From JAFDVJ01 sp964487505 (GTDB lineage: Bacteria > Acidobacteriota > Blastocatellia > Pyrinomonadales > Pyrinomonadaceae): a stretch of 8,401 nucleotides of DNA. Positions within the stretch are counted from its first letter, which is position 1. Every line of letters starts with the position of its first letter. The DNA is taken from positions 1-8,401 of the forward strand of contig CAZARD010000152.1 of assembly GCA_964487505.1 (NCBI GenBank). The letters run 5' to 3'. A program made the translations under genes and the position numbers. Positions 6,329 to 8,401 of this stretch are shown here, one piece after another. Under the pieces are notes generated by a model, which saw only the letters and a program-made list of their open reading frames with translations, ran no database searches and was not told the DNA's origin.

Positions 6329-6874
6329 TCACCCGCCGATTTCGTCGTTCAGCCTCGCCAAAAGCCTTTCGTCGTCAGGCTTGACGTCGGGCGCGAACCG
6401 GGCGGCGACGGTGCCGTCTTTGGCGATCAGGAACTTTTCGAAGTTCCAGAGCACCTCGCTCGGCGTCGAACGGACCGAGCCGAATCCCTTCAGCTTTTCC
6501 TCGAGACCGCCGTCGTTGACGTCGGTTTCGGGTTTCGCCGCGGTCAGATAATTGTAAAGCGGATGCTGATCGTCGCCCTTGACCGAGATCTTCGAGAACA
6601 TCGGGAACGTCACGCTGTAGTTTGTCGAGCAGAAATCCTTGATCTCGTCCTCGGTCCCCGGTTCCTGGCCCATAAAGTTGTTCGCCGGAAAGCCGAGGAT
6701 CTCGAATCCCTTGCCGTGATATTCGCCATAGAGCTTCTGAAGCCCTTCGTACTGCGGCGTCAGGCCGCATTTCGAGGCGACGTTGACGACGAGCAAGACC
6801 TTGCCCTTGTAACCGCCAAGATCAGTTTCCGCCCCGTCGATGGTTTTCACGGGAATATCGTATAGATTTGCCAT
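6329..6874 (-). CDS. Glutathione peroxidase family protein, probably thioredoxin-dependent
   Basis: The protein has 181 residues and no signal peptide, so it is probably cytoplasmic. The peroxidatic cysteine is C36 in NVASKCGLTPQYEGL, with cysteine in place of selenocysteine. The second motif is GFPANNFMGQEPGT (residues 61-74), where most relatives have FPCNQF, so the tetrad glutamine is replaced by asparagine N66. The WNFEKFL motif supplies W143 and N144. C82 in DFCSTNYSVTFPMF lies 46 residues after C36, the position of the resolving cysteine in the atypical 2-Cys, thioredoxin-dependent members (established for plant and insect enzymes). It therefore probably reduces peroxides with thioredoxin rather than glutathione. 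A Shine-Dalgarno GGGAG (6884-6888) sits 9 nt before the ATG. The gene begins 18 bp after the O-methyltransferase stop, so the two are probably co-transcribed. Confidence 0.93.
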   Translation of the reverse strand: MANLYDIPVKTIDGAETDLGGYKGKVLLVVNVASKCGLTPQYEGLQKLYGEYHGKGFEILGFPANNFMGQEPGTEDEIKDFCSTNYSVTFPMFSKISVKGDDQHPLYNYLTAAKPETDVNDGGLEEKLKGFGSVRSTPSEVLWNFEKFLIAKDGTVAARFAPDVKPDDERLLARLNDEIGG

Positions 6875-6892
6875 TTTCGTTTTCTCCCTTTT

Positions 6893-7540
6893 TCAGTTCC
6901 TTTCCTTGACGATCATCAGCAGACCGTCGCGTACCGTCAGCAAGATCTGGCTGACCCGTTGGTCGGACCAGACCTTGAGATTGAATTCGTGCAGCGCGCG
7001 CGTGTTTTCGTCGCAATCCGCGCCTTCGGCCGCTTCAACGACCTTGCCGCTCCAAAGCACGTTGTCGGCCAGGATGATGCCGCCGACCCGCATCTTCGGA
7101 ATGACGAGATCGAAATAGCGCGCGTAGTTCGGCTTGTCGGCGTCGATGAAGACGAGATCGAACGATTCATCGAGCGTCGGAACGATGTCGGCGGCATTTC
7201 CGAGCCGGCCCTCGATCTTCGCTCCGAACGGCGACCGTCGCCAGTAACCGTCGGCGATCGCGAACGTCTCGGGTTCGATGTCGAGCGAGTAGAGTTTGCC
7301 GTCGTCGGTCAGCCCTTCGGCGAGACAAAGCGCCGAGAAACCCATATAAGTTCCGATCTCCAGGGCCCGACGCGGCCGGACCTGGCGGCTCAGCATCGAC
7401 AGCAGCCGGCCCTGGTAAAATCCGGAAAGCATCGATTTGTCGTCGCGTTCGGCATATGTCCGCCGGAGGATCTCTTCGAGAAGCGGATCCTGCGGCGAGG
7501 TCATCGAATCGGCGTATGTTTGGATCTTTTCGTCAAGCAT
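6893..7540 (-). CDS. Class I SAM-dependent O-methyltransferase (caffeoyl-CoA OMT-like family)
   Basis: With the ATG at 7538-7540 the protein has 215 residues, typical of the cation-dependent family. The SAM-binding motif I is ALEIGTYMGFSALCLAEGL (about 59-77), followed by the acidic loop LYSLDIEPE. FDLVFIDADKPNYARYF contains D133, and LADNVLWSGKV contains D159 and N160. These three are the expected metal ligands. The family methylates catechol-type hydroxyls on small molecules; the substrate here is unknown. The ATG overlaps the 3' end of the DUF3303 gene by 8 bp (ATGCTTGA), which points to translational coupling and explains the absence of its own Shine-Dalgarno. A TTG five codons upstream is a possible alternative start giving 220 residues, with GAGG about 10 nt before it. 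Confidence 0.92.
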   Translation of the reverse strand: MLDEKIQTYADSMTSPQDPLLEEILRRTYAERDDKSMLSGFYQGRLLSMLSRQVRPRRALEIGTYMGFSALCLAEGLTDDGKLYSLDIEPETFAIADGYWRRSPFGAKIEGRLGNAADIVPTLDESFDLVFIDADKPNYARYFDLVIPKMRVGGIILADNVLWSGKVVEAAEGADCDENTRALHEFNLKVWSDQRVSQILLTVRDGLLMIVKERN

Positions 7541-7802
7541 TTTTGTTTGAAGCAAGTTTCGCGGCCTCGGCCGACGACACGACCGGGACGATCTCGAATT
7601 CCATTATGTCGTCCCAATTCCCGGTCCATTCGGCGAAGAGAGCGAAATCGTCGGTCTCCATCAATTGAAAACAGGTCGTCAGATCCGTGTCGATCCAACT
7701 CGATACGTATCTTAGCCCGTCCGGCATCATCCGGCCCTTTTCCTCGAAACGCCGGTAGATCGCCGGCGCGTCGAGAAACCTCTCGATGACCATATAAAGC
7801 AT
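7533..7802 (-). CDS. Small DUF3303 family protein
   Basis: The 89-residue protein reads MLYMVIERFLDAPAIYRRFE, then GLRYVSSWIDTDLTTCFQLM, then FEIVPVVSSAEAA. I recognise this as a DUF3303-type protein, a small alpha/beta fold resembling a ferredoxin-like or dimeric alpha-beta barrel unit. The function of the family is unknown. There is no signal peptide or membrane helix, so it is probably cytoplasmic. A strong Shine-Dalgarno GGAGG (7809-7813) lies 6 nt before the ATG, the best in the window, and supports this as the first gene of the cluster. Its stop overlaps the O-methyltransferase start. The conserved-looking W, C and M residues in SSWIDTDLTTCFQLME resemble the family core. The leader upstream is only about 30 bp before the inverted-repeat element begins. 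Confidence 0.88.
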   Translation of the reverse strand: MLYMVIERFLDAPAIYRRFEEKGRMMPDGLRYVSSWIDTDLTTCFQLMETDDFALFAEWTGNWDDIMEFEIVPVVSSAEAAKLASNKNA

Positions 7803-7832
7803 TCAGATCCTCCGGCAAGTCGGAACCGAGAG

Positions 7833-7842
7833 CGGTAGCGAC
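7833..7842. repeat. Left direct repeat CGGTAGCGAC flanking the MITE-like element
   Basis: The 10-bp string CGGTAGCGAC occurs here and again at 8075-8084, with inverted repeats immediately inside both copies. This is what a target-site duplication looks like. The last three bases (GAC) also extend the inverted repeat, so the exact element boundary is uncertain by a few bases. Confidence 0.6.
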
Positions 7843-7876
7843 TGTGTCAAAAGCCGTACTTGGATCTATCGGCAAT

Positions 7877-7911
7877 CGTTCAGGGCTGGGCTCCTGCCCA
7901 GCCGTTGAACG
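7877..7911. repeat. Hairpin 1 of the MITE-like element
   Basis: The stem CGTTCA pairs with TGAACG. After a small internal loop, GGCTGGGC pairs with GCCCAGCC around a TCCT loop (inner stem 7884-7903). No run of T follows on either strand, so it does not look like an intrinsic terminator. A second copy of TGAACG follows at 7914-7919. Confidence 0.75.
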
Positions 7912-7924
7912 ACTGAACGCTATG

Positions 7925-7943
7925 ATCCGGGCTACGCCCGGAT
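7925..7943. repeat. Hairpin 2 of the MITE-like element
   Basis: ATCCGGGC and GCCCGGAT form a perfect 8-bp stem around a TAC loop. It is a compact REP-like palindrome with no T-run next to it. Confidence 0.75.
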
Positions 7944-7960
7944 GCGCTACACTCAAGCAG

Positions 7961-7988
7961 GGCTTTAGCTTAAGTTTCGGCTAAAGCC
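7961..7988. repeat. Hairpin 3 of the MITE-like element
   Basis: GGCTTTAGC and GCTAAAGCC form a perfect 9-bp stem around a 10-nt loop. It is preceded by CA, so hairpins 1 and 3 share the foot CAGGGCT (7881-7887 and, with one shifted base, 7958-7964), which suggests related modules. Confidence 0.72.
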
Positions 7989-8013
7989 GCGATTATTGCT
8001 CTGACCGCTGTCG

Positions 8014-8029
8014 GTTCGTTGAAACGAAC
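8014..8029. repeat. Hairpin 4 of the MITE-like element
   Basis: GTTCGTT and AACGAAC are inverted around GA. Sterically this means a 6-bp stem with a TGAA tetraloop. It is the smallest of the four and lies just inside the right inner inverted block. Confidence 0.6.
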
Positions 8030-8074
8030 GGCAATTCAGATAGATCCCCTTTGATGCGAGTTTTGACACAGTCT

Positions 8075-8084
8075 CGGTAGCGAC
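8075..8084. repeat. Right direct repeat CGGTAGCGAC flanking the MITE-like element
   Basis: This is an exact copy of the 10-bp string at 7833-7842. Here it continues as CGGTAGCGACCGGC, a palindromic context (CGGT-AGCG-ACCG). That suggests the insertion landed in a pre-existing small hairpin. Confidence 0.6.
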
Positions 8085-8253
8085 CGGCAAACTCGAAACT
8101 CAGCGCCGAGGCCGGTTAAAAAGTCCGATCTCGAGCGCGATGGCGAAAGGACGATCTTCGACGCACGAAGCCTGCTCGGCAAGGATCGCCACGACACCGG
8201 CACAACGAGATTCGAAAACGCAATCCGCGAGTTCCCGGTCGCGTAGCGACAAA
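8085..8253. other. Intergenic stretch between two repeat elements, no supported gene
   Basis: I find no convincing gene, promoter or RNA gene here. A minus-strand frame of roughly 60 codons ends at 8100-8102 and includes AILAEQASCVEDRPFAIALE, but it starts inside the neighbouring repeat and matches no family I know. A small hairpin GTCGC-GTA-GCGAC lies at 8238-8250. Confidence 0.5.
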
Positions 8254-8395
8254 CCGAACTTAGCCGTCGGTTTCAACCCACGGGAATCGGGGCTGCCGGC
8301 CGCGTCGCGCGATCGACGCCTGATTCAATCGTCGCTGACGCGACGGGGAATCGAATCGCACCGAACCGTGGGTTGAAACCCACGGCTAAATTCGA
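8254..8395. repeat. Inverted-repeat element with 30-bp ends
   Basis: The ends 8254-8283 and 8366-8395 are inverted copies with 27 of 30 matches, containing the core TTAGCCGT and TTTCAACCCACGG. Each end can also fold on itself; the right end is perfect, CCGTGGGTT-GA-AACCCACGG (8366-8385). The 82-bp interior holds two more hairpins, GCGTCG/CGACGC at 8302-8319 and CGTCGC/GCGACG at 8330-8345. I see no clear target duplication. It may be a small MITE or a pair of facing REP units. Confidence 0.65.
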
Positions 8396-8401
8396 CCGAC
8401 C

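Larger units (their letters stand above)
7843..8074. mobile_element. MITE-like non-coding element with inverted ends and four internal hairpins
   Basis: The block is about 232 bp and carries no gene. GACTGTGTCAAAA at 7840-7852 is inverted exactly as TTTTGACACAGTC at 8061-8073. A second inverted block, GGATCTATC at 7862-7870 and GATAGATCC at 8039-8047, lies inside the first. The element is flanked by the 10-bp direct repeat CGGTAGCGAC. Four separate hairpins fill the interior. Removing the element and one direct repeat leaves the continuous string GAGAGCGGTAGCGACCGGC, consistent with a clean insertion. A target duplication of about 10 bp would fit IS4-type transposases, but that is only a guess and no transposase is in the window. 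An alternative is a compound REP cluster that never moved as a unit. Confidence 0.65.

Noticed and set aside
5424..6551. Long plus-strand open frame of about 375 codons
   Set aside because: It runs antisense across the reductase, the repeat and the peroxidase, has an arginine/proline/aspartate-rich translation without family motifs, and is explained by GC-rich codon use of the real genes.
6959..7789. Plus-strand open frame of 276 codons antisense to the methyltransferase and DUF3303 gene
   Set aside because: The opposite strand carries two well-supported overlapping genes; the translation here is low-complexity and charged.
7877..7911. Hairpin 1 as a rho-independent terminator
   Set aside because: No T-run follows the stem on either strand, and it belongs to a series of hairpins inside a repeat element.
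8100..8280. Small minus-strand frame with a protein-like segment (AILAEQASCVEDRPFAIALE)
   Set aside because: It begins inside the inverted-repeat element, has no ribosome site or ATG, and matches no family I know. It could still be a decayed fragment, but I cannot support it.

Overview
The window is a stretch of bacterial chromosome whose protein-coding genes all lie on the minus strand, so transcription runs from high to low coordinates. The GC-rich codon use, the large periplasmic beta-propeller sensor kinase, the secreted peptidase S51 homologue, the DUF3303 gene and the abundant short intergenic repeats together suggest an Acidobacteriota genome, perhaps Blastocatellia. This is an inference from gene style, because no marker gene is present.

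Layout in the direction of transcription: (a) 7803-8401 carries no convincing gene. It is a repeat island with a MITE-like element (about 7843-8074, inverted ends, 10-bp flanking direct repeats, four internal hairpins) and a second inverted-repeat element (8254-8395). (b) 7802-6329 is a compact cluster: a small DUF3303 protein, a class I SAM-dependent O-methyltransferase that overlaps it by 8 bp, and a thioredoxin-type glutathione peroxidase 18 bp further on. (c) 6328-6199 is a heptanucleotide repeat arranged as a long inverted repeat. It fills the gap between the peroxidase stop and the start codon of an aldo/keto reductase (5310-6206). (d) A secreted cyanophycinase-like S51 peptidase follows (4257-5234), then an orphan open stretch, then a ketopantoate-reductase-family protein (3217-4149). 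(e) 3202-3011 is the isolated C-terminal piece of a second aldo/keto reductase, bracketed by two different short repeats. (f) 2760-1 is the first 920 codons of a propeller/Y_Y_Y/HisKA_3 sensor histidine kinase that runs off the left edge.

How the genes may work together: DUF3303, O-methyltransferase and glutathione peroxidase are probably co-transcribed. The aldo/keto reductase may belong to the same transcript through the repeat hairpin. Peroxidase and reductase fit a peroxide and carbonyl detoxification theme, but the cluster is not a pathway I recognise. The sensor kinase is probably an independent unit, and its response regulator is not in the window.

The least explained parts are the repeats: the 6199-6328 hairpin that buries a start codon, the MITE-like island upstream of the cluster, and the repeat-bracketed gene remnant. 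I saw no CRISPR array, tRNA, rRNA, prophage gene or transposase.
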